From: Acinetobacter soli
Lineage (GTDB): Bacteria > Pseudomonadota > Gammaproteobacteria > Pseudomonadales > Moraxellaceae
Length of the DNA: 64,000 bases
Reading direction: 5' to 3'
Assembly: GCF_000760595.1 (NCBI RefSeq)
Contig: NZ_BBNM01000001.1
Span: 372,001 to 436,000, forward strand
The notes under the pieces were generated by a model. The model was not told the origin of the DNA, ran no database searches, and worked only from the letters and a program-made list of their open reading frames with translations. The position numbers and the translations under genes were made by a program. Shown here one piece after another: positions 45,946 to 54,296 of the stretch (positions are counted from its first letter, which is position 1; each line of letters begins with the position of its first letter).

Positions 45946-46908
45946 ATGATCATTCTGATTATTTTGGGTTTTATTGCAGTGGCAGTGACATTGACACTGT
46001 TTATGTCATACGAGCTGCGCTTCAAAGCGAAACAATGGCTTCAAACACTTCTCCCCCAAAGTAAACATAAAATCCAGCATGCTAAAACGATGGTACAGCG
46101 CATGCATGCAGCATCGTCATCGCAGCAATTACAGTCGCAATGGCATTTGCAGCAATGGTGGATTTTAATTGCAGGATTACTATTGTTTAGTAGTGTGCTG
46201 GTGTTTGCTTTTACACGACCAGTCAGCTCGAGCAAAATTGAGGCCGAATATCTAAAAGAAGTCGATCCACAAATCTATACGCTCTTAAATGGTGAAATGC
46301 TCACGCCTCCACCTGAAGTTGATCAATCCTTGATTGAAGCTGCAATTGTTGAGGCCAATCAGCTCGAACAGCAATATGCCAGTAGCCGGCCTGCACAGCC
46401 GAGTATTACAGCGGAGGCCGAAGGTATTGGGCACCATAGTCTGATTATGGATACCCAGTTTGTTGATCGTAAATGGGACAAGATGAATCCGCGTTACAAA
46501 CAACGTTTGTTAATGGTGTTTAAAATCATGAAAGAGCGCCATGGCTATGAATTGGTATTACTCGAAGGATACCGTAGCCCTGAGCGACAGAACTTCTTGT
46601 CTGGCAACCCCAATACCACGCGTGCCCGGGGCTATCAAAGCTATCATCAATTTGGCCTAGCCGCCGATGTGGCATTTAAACGTAACGGCAAAGTCGTGAT
46701 TTCAGAGCGTGATCCGTGGGCCATGCGTGGCTATCAGCTTTATGGTGAAGTTGCAGAGTCGGTAGGCTTAACGTGGGGAGGCCGCTGGAAATCAATTCAA
46801 GATTACGGGCATACCGAATATCGAATGCCCGGCTTGAAAAAAACGAAAGAGATGGCCGAACAGCTCATTGCCGAAGGCCAACTAAGTGCGTCAGACACCA
46901 ACAGTTAG
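45946..46908 (+). CDS. tagX: T6SS peptidoglycan hydrolase TagX (M15-type L,D-endopeptidase)
   Basis: 320 residues. Two hydrophobic segments lie at about 1-20 and 70-88. A periplasmic M15/VanY-type peptidase domain follows (about 165-305). Zn-binding residues are in SYHQFGLAADVAF (His and Asp) and DYGHTEYRM (His), with LEGYRSPERQ as the conserved front motif. TagX in Acinetobacter cuts the peptide cross-links of peptidoglycan and is required for T6SS biogenesis. It ends the rightward operon and converges with prpF 17 bp later; no terminator is visible between them. Confidence 0.88.
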   Translation: MIILIILGFIAVAVTLTLFMSYELRFKAKQWLQTLLPQSKHKIQHAKTMVQRMHAASSSQQLQSQWHLQQWWILIAGLLLFSSVLVFAFTRPVSSSKIEAEYLKEVDPQIYTLLNGEMLTPPPEVDQSLIEAAIVEANQLEQQYASSRPAQPSITAEAEGIGHHSLIMDTQFVDRKWDKMNPRYKQRLLMVFKIMKERHGYELVLLEGYRSPERQNFLSGNPNTTRARGYQSYHQFGLAADVAFKRNGKVVISERDPWAMRGYQLYGEVAESVGLTWGGRWKSIQDYGHTEYRMPGLKKTKEMAEQLIAEGQLSASDTNS

Positions 46909-46925
46909 TTTAAGCCTGATATATA

Positions 46926-48107
46926 TTACTGAGGCACATAAACAAAACCCTCCATCAGAACACGGGCACTACGACTCATAATTGCTTTTTTCACTTGCCA
47001 TTGTCCGCTGGTGTCTTGTACTGCTTCTGCACCAACACGTAAGGTACCCGATGGATGACCAAATCGAACCGCTTCACGTGGTATGGCACCAGCAGCTGTG
47101 TGTACCAACGTTCCCGGTACGGCAGCGGCAGTACCAATGGCGACTGCGGCGGTTCCCATCATGGCATGGTGCAATTTACCCATCGATAATGCGCGCACCA
47201 GTAAATCGATATCGGATAGCTCAACCGTTTTTCCGCTCGATGCCTGATAGGACTGCGGCGGCGCAACAAATGCAATTTTCGGTGTGTGCTGGCGTGATGC
47301 TGCTTCTGAAATGTCTTTGATAAGCCCCATTTTGACTGCTCCATGGGCACGAATGGTTTCAAAACGCGCCAGCGCAGCAACATCATTATTAATCTGATCT
47401 TGTAATTCGGTACCTGTATAGCCCAGTTCTGCTGCATTTAAAAAGATGGTCGGAATGCCTGCATTGATGAATGTGGCTTTAAACGTTCCAACTCCAGGCA
47501 CTTCTAGATCATCGACAACTTGACCCGTTGGAAACATTGCCCCGCCATCCTCACCGTCTTCGGCAGGATCTAAAAATTCGATCTGAACTTCTGCGGCGGG
47601 AAAAGTAACTCCGTCGAGTTCAAAATCCCCAGTTTCTTGTACCACACCGTGTGTGATCGGCACGTGGGCAATAATGGTTTTTTGAATATTTTTTTGCCAG
47701 ATGCGTACTGTGCAGTGTCCGTTGTCTGGAACTCGCTCTGGGTCAATCAATCCCTGACGAATCGCAAAGGCACCCACTGCTGCGGTTAAATTGCCGCAAT
47801 TACCGCTCCAGTCGATAAACGGTTGGTCAATCGAAACCTGTCCAAACAAATAATCAACATCATGCTCGGGTTGTTGGCTTTTGGCGAGAATGACCGTTTT
47901 ACTGGTACTTGATGTTGCACCGCCCATGCCGTCAATTTGCTTGCCATAGGGATCGGGACTTCCAATCACACGCAGCAAAAGCTGGTCGCGGGCGGCTCCT
48001 GCAACCTGAGCCTCAACAGGCAAATCATTTAAATTAAAAAATACACCTTTGCTGGTACCACCACGCATATAGGTTGCTGCAATTTTTTGTTGAGGAGGAA
48101 ATTTCAT
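46926..48107 (-). CDS. prpF: 2-methylaconitate isomerase PrpF
   Basis: 393 residues of the PrpF family with the DapF-like double fold. The N-terminus IAATYMRGGTSKGVFFNLND, then RVIGSPDPYGKQIDGMGGAT and DWSGNCGNLTAAVGAF, are typical of the AcnD-linked PrpF rather than of oxalomesaconate tautomerases. It works with AcnD in the 2-methylcitrate cycle for propionate. Neither acnD nor prpB/prpC is adjacent: the 630 bp upstream are non-coding and lead to umuC. It may depend on a distant prp operon. Confidence 0.88.
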   Translation of the reverse strand: MKFPPQQKIAATYMRGGTSKGVFFNLNDLPVEAQVAGAARDQLLLRVIGSPDPYGKQIDGMGGATSSTSKTVILAKSQQPEHDVDYLFGQVSIDQPFIDWSGNCGNLTAAVGAFAIRQGLIDPERVPDNGHCTVRIWQKNIQKTIIAHVPITHGVVQETGDFELDGVTFPAAEVQIEFLDPAEDGEDGGAMFPTGQVVDDLEVPGVGTFKATFINAGIPTIFLNAAELGYTGTELQDQINNDVAALARFETIRAHGAVKMGLIKDISEAASRQHTPKIAFVAPPQSYQASSGKTVELSDIDLLVRALSMGKLHHAMMGTAAVAIGTAAAVPGTLVHTAAGAIPREAVRFGHPSGTLRVGAEAVQDTSGQWQVKKAIMSRSARVLMEGFVYVPQ

Positions 48108-48155
48108 GGTATTGCTTTATCCATTTCGCATTTTTATTCGATGCTTAGAGTTTAA

Positions 48156-48317
48156 ATGATTTTTCTGGTAGTGGCTGTGACTGATCAGATCTGCGCGACT
48201 AAAGTTCAAAATCAATCTGGGCTGATCTGTTCTATTTTGCGTCAAGATGAAGATGAAGATGAAGATGAAGATGAAGATGAAGATGAAGATGAAGATGAAG
48301 ATGAAGAGAATATATAA
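48156..48317 (+). CDS. Possible small ORF spanning the hexanucleotide repeat
   Basis: An ATG at 48156 opens a 53-codon frame ending TAA at 48315-48317. The peptide has a hydrophobic start (MIFLVVAVTDQICATK) and a C-terminal run of about ten Asp-Glu pairs from the microsatellite, then ENI. No clear ribosome-binding site is seen, and the frame may be open only because the repeat lacks stops in this phase. Translation is doubtful. Confidence 0.2.
   Translation: MIFLVVAVTDQICATKVQNQSGLICSILRQDEDEDEDEDEDEDEDEDEDEENI
48244..48306 (+). repeat. Hexanucleotide microsatellite (AAGATG)10.5
   Basis: Ten and a half perfect tandem copies of AAGATG in the non-coding gap between prpF and umuC, about 137 bp upstream of the prpF start. 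Copy number changes by slippage would shift spacing by 6 bp but keep any reading frame. Confidence 0.98.
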
Positions 48318-48362
48318 ATGCTGAATGTTAGATTTTTATAATATTTTATATTCTTTTAAAAT

Positions 48363-48550
48363 CTTGAGGGTGTTTAGGGAAAACAATATGTTTAACTTCA
48401 ACAATTAAAGCTTTGTAAGCTGTAACCTTTTGCCTATAAACTCTTGATCTATAGCGTCCTAAGCCGAATCGAGACCTTTTGGGTGAGTACACACTAACGT
48501 TATACGTTTTGGTGCATGCTACTCTTTTCGATCCCTATCACACCCTTGAG
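48363..48550. mobile_element. Candidate 176-bp MITE with 6-bp target duplication
   Basis: CTTGAG occurs directly at both edges (48363-48368 and 48545-48550). Just inside are imperfect terminal inverted repeats: GGTGTTTAGGGA on the left and the complement of GGTGTGATAGGGA on the right (11 of 13 matching). The 176-bp interior has no open frame. The rest of the gap (48551-48741) is AT-rich with no feature seen. Confidence 0.35.
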
Positions 48551-48741
48551 ATATAGTGTAGGAAAATCAGGGTGGGATTGTTTCCCTTAAAATCACTTTT
48601 TTATTTCATTTTTTAAATTTTTTTTCATTTAAAGCCAAATTAGTGACAATTTTTTCAATTTAAAGAAAAAATATACTTTTATTCTTTCATTATAATCAAA
48701 AAACAAGGTTATTTTTACCAAAACCAATACTTAAAATTTAA

Positions 48742-50034
48742 TCATTGCACCCTCAGCACATCCGCCCACTGAGTAAGATAACTGGGCGATTTATGTGCCT
48801 GATTCATTTTCCAAGGTCGAGGCTGCTTATTCGTCAAAGGAGCCAAAATAATTCGATCTTTGCCATGCTCTTTGTTTATTTGTATCAATATATCCAGTAA
48901 TTTTTGATTTTTAATGGTGCTCTGTGCATCGAAAAACAGATCTGGTACATATTGCTGCCGAGGAATTACATCTAGTAGCGTAATACCGGCTTTTTTGTAG
49001 CTGTGCCCTACTTTAAAGATACATTTTAATCCATATTGAACCGCTTTATTAATTTCCAGCAGATTGTCGGTGTAATCTCTCAAATGGACAATCGTATAGG
49101 GATGAAAATACTCAGCGTCTTGAAAGCGATTGGTACGGATACTAACACCGATCGATTTACATAACAGGCGCTGTGCATAAAGCCGCTCTACAGCCCGCTG
49201 GGTAAACTGCGTTAAGGCTTCACTCAGATTTTGCAAATCCTTAACAGGTTGTCCAAAGCTACGGCTACTAATAATATGCTGCTTATCGGGCACTTGATGT
49301 TCAAGTTCAATACAAGATATCCCTCGAAGCTCACGGACTGTATTTTCAAGCATCACTGAAAAATGTTGACCGAGTCGCTTATCATCAGCTTCAACCAAAT
49401 CCATCACACTGCAAATCTGCATTTGTTCAAGACGCTTTTGTAGCTTGCGTCCGATGCCCCACACCTCCCCTACATCGGTGTGTGCCAGCAAATCTTCAAT
49501 CACACAGGGGTCTTCATCGACCATGTTACAGACACCATTAAATGCAGCATGGGTTTTGGCGAGGTGATTGGCCATTTTGGCTTGAGTTTTTGAGTAACCA
49601 ATACCAATACAGCACGGTAGTCCTAACCATGTCTGTACGGTTTTTAAAATCTGGCGTGCATATTGACTGAGATTTTCTCTGTGTTGATGGTCGGTCAGCT
49701 CCAAAAAACATTCATCAATGGAATAGATTTCCTGATCGTTCGGCCCGACAAAGTTAGCCAGAATATTCATAAAGCGTCTGGACATTTCGGCATACAGTGC
49801 ATAGTTGCTCGAAAGCACAGCCACGTGATGCCGACGAATCAAATGCTGAATCTGAAAAAGCGGAACTGCCATTTTAATGCCCAATGCCTTGGCTTCTTTA
49901 GAGCGTGACACGACACAGCCATCGTTATTAGACAAAACAACCACTGGGCGTTGATGTAATTTGGGGTCGAATACTCGCTCACAACTGACGTAACAATTAT
50001 TGACGTCGACGAGCGCAAAAATACGCTGTTTCAT
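48742..50034 (-). CDS. umuC: Error-prone DNA polymerase V catalytic subunit UmuC
   Basis: 430-residue Y-family polymerase, full length. The catalytic blocks are [19 protein letters not shown] (first acidic residue and steric gate area), [20 protein letters not shown] in part and [10 protein letters not shown] (second acidic pair). The helix-hairpin-helix is near [17 protein letters not shown] and the C-terminal DUF4113-like end ([20 protein letters not shown]) is present. In A. baylyi ADP1 the corresponding gene is reported as truncated; here it is intact. It follows umuDAb by 4 bp, so the two are co-expressed and under UmuDAb control. Confidence 0.94.
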   Translation of the reverse strand: MKQRIFALVDVNNCYVSCERVFDPKLHQRPVVVLSNNDGCVVSRSKEAKALGIKMAVPLFQIQHLIRRHHVAVLSSNYALYAEMSRRFMNILANFVGPNDQEIYSIDECFLELTDHQHRENLSQYARQILKTVQTWLGLPCCIGIGYSKTQAKMANHLAKTHAAFNGVCNMVDEDPCVIEDLLAHTDVGEVWGIGRKLQKRLEQMQICSVMDLVEADDKRLGQHFSVMLENTVRELRGISCIELEHQVPDKQHIISSRSFGQPVKDLQNLSEALTQFTQRAVERLYAQRLLCKSIGVSIRTNRFQDAEYFHPYTIVHLRDYTDNLLEINKAVQYGLKCIFKVGHSYKKAGITLLDVIPRQQYVPDLFFDAQSTIKNQKLLDILIQINKEHGKDRIILAPLTNKQPRPWKMNQAHKSPSYLTQWADVLRVQ

Positions 50035-50038
50035 GGAC

Positions 50039-50650
50039 TTATCGCATTCGTTTAAGGTTGTAAGTCACTACACCCCAAATCACCAATTCTTGGCCTTCAT
50101 CGATATAAATATCTTGAAAGTCAGGATTTTCGGCTTTTAGCCAGATTTTTGGAGGCTGAAAATGATGATCGATCATCAAGCGTTTGACCGTAAATTCATT
50201 GTCGACCATGGCGATCACAATATCGCCCGATTTTGCAGGAAGGCTACGGTCAACAATCAGTGGATCGTCGATATCAATACCTGCATCGAGCATGGAAAGC
50301 GAATTGGCCTTCACAATAAACGTCGCACTTTCGTTACGAATCAGATATTCGTTTAAATCGAGTCCCTGTTCGACGTGATCTTGTGCAGGCGACGGAAAAC
50401 CTGCCGCAACACGCTCAGTGGCAAGTGGAATCTGATAGATTTTGGCGGTATTGGGCTGAATCGCCTGTGCCTTGATCGAAGTTTTAAAATCGACCAGGTT
50501 ATTGGTTTTTAAATTATCGAGCAGCCATTGTTTGATAAATGCCACTTGCGACTCAGGCACACGAATCACCTTAGTGGGTTCCTGAAATTTTGCCTTTCGA
50601 CCCGCATTGGCCCGTGCACCGCCGTGCTCATTTTTATGTTGTTCAGCCAT
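50039..50650 (-). CDS. umuDAb: UmuDAb, self-cleaving DNA-damage repressor
   Basis: 203 residues from the ATG at 50650, which has GAGGAGGAG just upstream; two earlier in-frame ATG/alternate starts are less likely. The extra N-terminal part (about 60-75 residues compared with UmuD) is the Acinetobacter-type regulatory domain. The cleavage site is A83-G84 in VAAGFPSPA, the catalytic serine S119 in ANSLSML and the lysine K156 in FTVKRLM. These are the numbers reported for UmuDAb of Acinetobacter. It represses the DNA-damage regulon in place of LexA, which Acinetobacter lacks, and is cleaved after RecA activation. Confidence 0.93.
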   Translation of the reverse strand: MAEQHKNEHGGARANAGRKAKFQEPTKVIRVPESQVAFIKQWLLDNLKTNNLVDFKTSIKAQAIQPNTAKIYQIPLATERVAAGFPSPAQDHVEQGLDLNEYLIRNESATFIVKANSLSMLDAGIDIDDPLIVDRSLPAKSGDIVIAMVDNEFTVKRLMIDHHFQPPKIWLKAENPDFQDIYIDEGQELVIWGVVTYNLKRMR

Positions 50651-50696
50651 CATTCTCCTCCTCGCTTGACCATTCATCGTATTTTATTAATCTATC

Positions 50697-50717
50697 TTGA
50701 ATTCGTTACAAATTCAA
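50697..50717. promoter_or_regulatory. UmuDAb operator between umuDAb and ddrR
   Basis: A 21-bp palindrome: TTGAA, three bases, GTTACA, two bases, TTCAA. It agrees with the published UmuDAb box (TTGAAAA-TGTAAC-like centre, read on the opposite strand). It covers the -35 and spacer of the umuDAb promoter (TTGAAT-N17-TAGATT on the minus strand) and abuts the ddrR -35 (TTGACG at 50719, N17, AACAAT), so it can repress both directions. Confidence 0.85.
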
Positions 50718-50794
50718 GTTGACGACGTTTTACTTTTGCATAACAATAGCCATGAGCAGATCAAATTATCAACAATATCTGGTGGAGCGTAACA

Positions 50795-51046
50795 ATGAAA
50801 AAACAACGTGATGCAGTATTCGGCTATGCACAGGATTTACATGCTTACTATATTCAGTTTATTGAAAATAATAAGATTTTAGAAAATCGCTACGGCCTTG
50901 TATGTAACCTAAATGATGAAGATCAGGCCGACAGTATTATGACAACCTTGATACTAAAGAAATCCTTCTGGATGAATGGCTCGTCTTTGCACGACATCAC
51001 CCGTGGACTACAGTTATTGGCACCGCATTTTAGCCATGCCTGTTAA
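50795..51046 (+). CDS. ddrR: DdrR, UmuDAb corepressor
   Basis: 83 residues, close to the ~88 residues of DdrR in other Acinetobacter. It is divergent from umuDAb, as in A. baylyi and A. baumannii, where DdrR acts with UmuDAb to repress DNA-damage genes. It has no known domain outside the genus; the sequence holds several aromatic residues (YAQDLHAYYIQFIEN) and ends FSHAC. Shine-Dalgarno TGGAG lies about 8 nt before the ATG. The call rests on genomic position, length and operator more than on motif. Confidence 0.85.
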   Translation: MKKQRDAVFGYAQDLHAYYIQFIENNKILENRYGLVCNLNDEDQADSIMTTLILKKSFWMNGSSLHDITRGLQLLAPHFSHAC

Positions 51047-51071
51047 TGTTCAAGCTTTAAATGCTCAAATA

Positions 51072-51106
51072 ATCCGGTTCTGCTGTTCGACACTTGCGAA
51101 CCGGAT
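51072..51106. repeat. Inverted repeat 3' of ddrR
   Basis: ATCCGGTTC (51072-51080) and GAACCGGAT (51098-51106), 17-nt loop, with an alternative inner pairing GTTCG / CGAAC. No T-run follows, so it is at best a weak terminator or mRNA 3' structure for ddrR. Confidence 0.4.
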
Positions 51107-51188
51107 GATGAGATGAAGTCTAATTTTCTATTTCAATTTAAAAAAATAAATTGATGTCATGCATCTAAATATTATTTTAATGCTGTTT

Positions 51189-51635
51189 TCAGGCTGATTT
51201 GGCACGCAAAATCATATTGGTTGCGGTGGCATGCGCATAGAGTTTTCCTTCTTCATCACGCAAATAGCCTTCAGAAATAATCAGGTTTTTCCCGATATTA
51301 ATTACTTTCCCTTCTGCTATGAGCGGCGTATTAAACGGTACTGGACGGCACATTTTTATGGCTAGATCAGTGGTACCATAGCCTTCTCCAGCAGCCAGAA
51401 CCGAATGCGCTGAACATCCAGTTACAGAATCCAAAACAGTTGCGGCAAATCCGCCATGTACGCCACCTAAAGGATTGGTATGACGCTCATCAGCTAATGC
51501 ACGCATGACAATTCGGCCAAACTCGGCTTCGACTAACTCACCCATTCCCATGGTTTTTGAAATTCCAGGAGCCGGAACCAAGCCTTTTTGAAATGCTTGC
51601 ATCATTTCAAGCCCCGTCATTTGATGTGGGTTCAT
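51189..51635 (-). CDS. PaaI/hotdog-fold acyl-CoA thioesterase
   Basis: 148 residues of the PaaI-type hotdog family. The conserved HGG segment is in NPLGGVHGGFAATVLDSVTG, where the Asp in VLDSVTG is the usual catalytic acid. The C-terminal VINIGKNLIISEGYLRDEEG strand region completes the fold. It hydrolyses acyl-CoA thioesters of unknown identity. GAGGAA precedes the ATG. Standing alone between ddrR and the pqi operon, the context gives no substrate hint. Confidence 0.85.
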   Translation of the reverse strand: MNPHQMTGLEMMQAFQKGLVPAPGISKTMGMGELVEAEFGRIVMRALADERHTNPLGGVHGGFAATVLDSVTGCSAHSVLAAGEGYGTTDLAIKMCRPVPFNTPLIAEGKVINIGKNLIISEGYLRDEEGKLYAHATATNMILRAKSA

Positions 51636-51837
51636 GTTATTTTCCTCGCAAATTCTTTCATCATGTAGTTAACCGAATCTATTTATTTTTTCAGCCGTAT
51701 CAATATAAAACCTAAACCTAATTTTAAGTTCCAAAAAAGAACTAAACAAAACGTACAGCGGTATCACAACAGAGTCAATCTATAAAACCCTAGAATTCTT
51801 GACTAGCAAGTTTTTTAAGGCGATTTGATCATCTCGA

Positions 51838-51868
51838 TAAAAAAAGCCTCAACGCGTGAGGCTTTTTT
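51838..51868 (-). terminator. Terminator of the pqi operon
   Basis: Stem GCCTCA / TGAGGC with a 5-nt loop, A8 and T6 flanks, located just past the pqiC stop on the minus strand. The rest of the 248-bp gap to the thioesterase gene shows only its promoter region. Confidence 0.9.
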
Positions 51869-51883
51869 AATGATGCTGAAGTT

Positions 51884-52615
51884 TTACGAACAACGTACGC
51901 CCTGAATGGTAGGGCGTGTTTTGGCTTCGGTGGCGACTAGGGACTGCGCCACAGCATCAATCACACGTTCCATTGCCACACTAGAAGCACGCACAGTTGC
52001 CTGAATATCACCTGCACCAGATGCCACTGGCTGCTGAAAGGTCATACGACAACTCATTTGACGATCGGCAATTTCCGCACTTCCCGCCGCTGCGGTTTTC
52101 ACAGGTGCATTGATCGGTTCTTGTCGTTTGATAATCCAGGCCACCGCCACATCAATCATACGAGCATTCGATTTCATCTTTTCACCATTACCCGCGCTGA
52201 TGATATCGAAATGAGAAAAGTCGGTTGCAATACGATACGAGACCTGCCCGCCAGTCATACCGCTGCTGTAGCGATCGACGGCGCCCAGCTTACGTTGTAA
52301 TCCAGCCGACAGACTATCACGCAGTTCAGAGCTAAAGGTAGAGGTCCAGCGATCATTATCGAGTACCTTGGATTCGCCCGAAGGTTGCTGCAAGACCAAC
52401 GGAATACGGTTGAGGCGGTCGGGCAACGCTACAGGAAGCACCTCAATGACTCGAACATTCGAGCTGGCCAAAGGCGTTACCTGAGGTGAAAGCGTGTAAT
52501 AGTTCGGTGTTGGCGAACTGCTACAGGCACTGAGAAGCCACGGTAAAGTCACAAATGTGACACATCCCAGTAGTCGACGACCCAGTGACACTGGGTGTGT
52601 AATCTTATTTATCAT
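51884..52615 (-). CDS. pqiC: PqiC outer-membrane lipoprotein (YmbA family)
   Basis: About 243 residues. The lipobox is LLSACS (Cys about residue 31) after a long signal. The ABC-type auxiliary lipoprotein domain carries PNYYTLSP and VLPVALPDRLNRIPLVLQ. PqiC sits in the outer membrane and receives the PqiB needle in the Pqi lipid transport pathway. Three in-frame ATGs lie in the AGAGGATGATGATG start; the third (52615) has the best spacing. It overlaps the pqiB 3' end by 11 bp. Two extra cysteines (QMSCRMTF, GVRCS) could form a disulfide. Confidence 0.87.
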   Translation of the reverse strand: MINKITHPVSLGRRLLGCVTFVTLPWLLSACSSSPTPNYYTLSPQVTPLASSNVRVIEVLPVALPDRLNRIPLVLQQPSGESKVLDNDRWTSTFSSELRDSLSAGLQRKLGAVDRYSSGMTGGQVSYRIATDFSHFDIISAGNGEKMKSNARMIDVAVAWIIKRQEPINAPVKTAAAGSAEIADRQMSCRMTFQQPVASGAGDIQATVRASSVAMERVIDAVAQSLVATEAKTRPTIQGVRCS

Positions 52616-54254
52616 CATCATCCTCTGGTAATTTGCCGCGAATCAAAGATTCTGGATGTTGTTCAATATAATCCGCCATCAATTGCAAGGATGCTGCGGC
52701 GCGCGTCATTTGCTGTAACGCACGGCGAACATCTTGCTGCATTGGTGCATCACTCGACAAAATTGATTCGCTTGATTTCACAGTTTTACGTACTTCAGTA
52801 AGTGTGGCTTGCAAATCTGGTGCAACTTTTCCATCTAACTGTTTAACCAGCTTGTCGGTCGATTCAATAGCGGTATTCATGTTTTTCAGCGTTTTGCGAA
52901 CATCTTGACCAATTTCAACCAGTGGGAATTTGGTGAGCTTGTCGGCAATTTGTGAAACCTGAGCCTGTAAGCCGCTGAGTTCTGTTGGCGTGGTCGGAAC
53001 TTCCACAACACCATTTGGTCGAATGATCAGATTTGCTGGTTTGGCTTTCGGGAACTTATCAAAGGCAATATAGTTTTGGCCCGTTAGCAAATTCCCTGTA
53101 CGCATCTGAGCACGCCAGCCTTGCTGGATAAATGATCTGAAAATATCACCATCTGGATCGAGCTCTTTACCGTTGGCTAGACGCGACGGATAAATCAGCG
53201 CCTCAACCCGCATACGAAGCTGCGTATAATTGGCGTTGAATTCAACATTAATCGATTTCACATTCCCAATTTCTAAGCCCATAAAGTCAATCGGTGCGCC
53301 TGCAGTTAGACCACGAATAGAATGATTAAAGTACATAATGATCTGTTTTGGTCGGCCGTCTGGTTCTTTAAGCGCTTCTGTGCGTGAATCTGCCAGAATA
53401 AAACGACTGTGATTGGCCGCAACCCCCGCATTGGATGATTCCGGATAACCAAAGGCAATCCCGCCCGCCACAATACTGGCCAATGACTGGGTGTCTAAAT
53501 TAAAGCCTGATGCATTGAGCGTGACATCAACGCCGCTGGCTTGCCAAAAGCGCGCATCGGTGGTGACAAATTTATCGTAAGGTGAGCGAACAAAGGTTTG
53601 TAACTCGACGCTCTTGCCATCTTGTGAGAGTTTATATGCTGTAATCTGTCCGACATTGATGCGTCGATAATAAATCGGTGAGCCAATATCCAGCGAACCC
53701 AAATCACGTGCTTTAAGAAAATAGACTTTGCCGGGTACATCCGATGCCACCACAGGCGGCACTTCAAGCCCGGTAAATTCCTCTTGCTTCTCTTTAGATT
53801 TGCCGCCATCGACCTCGATATATGCACCCGACAATAAGGTATCAATGCCAGATACGCCACTGGTTCCAATTCGTGGACGCACCACCCAGAAACGCGAATC
53901 TTTTGAGGCAAACTGGCTGGCGTCTTTGCGTAGCTCGATTTTGGCAATGACATGAGAGCCGTCGTCAGCTAAATCAATTTGACGCACTAGTCCGATATCG
54001 ACCTGTTTATAACGCACAGTGGTTTTGCCTGCCACCAAGCCTTCAGCCGTACGGAACGACACATCGATTGTGGGCCCGGTGTTTAAAATAGCCTTAACCG
54101 CCAGCGAGAGCGCAATCAATAACGCCACAAGCGGAATGAGCCAGATCAGTGCCGGCCGCCACTTGCCTTTTCTCTTTTGTGGTTCAGGCAAGCCACGCGA
54201 AGTATGATTCGGATCTGGAACGGGATGTTCACTGTTTGGAGTATGCTCAGACAT
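52605..54254 (-). CDS. pqiB: PqiB, MCE-domain needle protein
   Basis: 549 residues. A single N-terminal membrane segment at about 31-53 (PALIWLIPLVALLIALSLAV) is followed by three MCE/MlaD domains (GPTIDVSFRTAEGLVAGKTT, KVYFLKARDLGSLDIGSPIY and IIMYFNHSIRGLTAGAPIDF begin them). A C-terminal helical stretch forms the long needle. PqiB hexamers bridge the periplasm for phospholipid transport and envelope-stress defence. Part of pqiA1-pqiA2-pqiB-pqiC. Confidence 0.93.
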   Translation of the reverse strand: MSEHTPNSEHPVPDPNHTSRGLPEPQKRKGKWRPALIWLIPLVALLIALSLAVKAILNTGPTIDVSFRTAEGLVAGKTTVRYKQVDIGLVRQIDLADDGSHVIAKIELRKDASQFASKDSRFWVVRPRIGTSGVSGIDTLLSGAYIEVDGGKSKEKQEEFTGLEVPPVVASDVPGKVYFLKARDLGSLDIGSPIYYRRINVGQITAYKLSQDGKSVELQTFVRSPYDKFVTTDARFWQASGVDVTLNASGFNLDTQSLASIVAGGIAFGYPESSNAGVAANHSRFILADSRTEALKEPDGRPKQIIMYFNHSIRGLTAGAPIDFMGLEIGNVKSINVEFNANYTQLRMRVEALIYPSRLANGKELDPDGDIFRSFIQQGWRAQMRTGNLLTGQNYIAFDKFPKAKPANLIIRPNGVVEVPTTPTELSGLQAQVSQIADKLTKFPLVEIGQDVRKTLKNMNTAIESTDKLVKQLDGKVAPDLQATLTEVRKTVKSSESILSSDAPMQQDVRRALQQMTRAAASLQLMADYIEQHPESLIRGKLPEDDDDK

Positions 54255-54296
54255 GCTTATCGTTCTTTTTAAAGGTCATTAAAGGGAAAATGTAAT

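Noticed and set aside
48244..48306. CRISPR-like repeat array
   Set aside because: The 6-bp units are contiguous with no spacers, so it is a microsatellite. No cas genes are present in the window.
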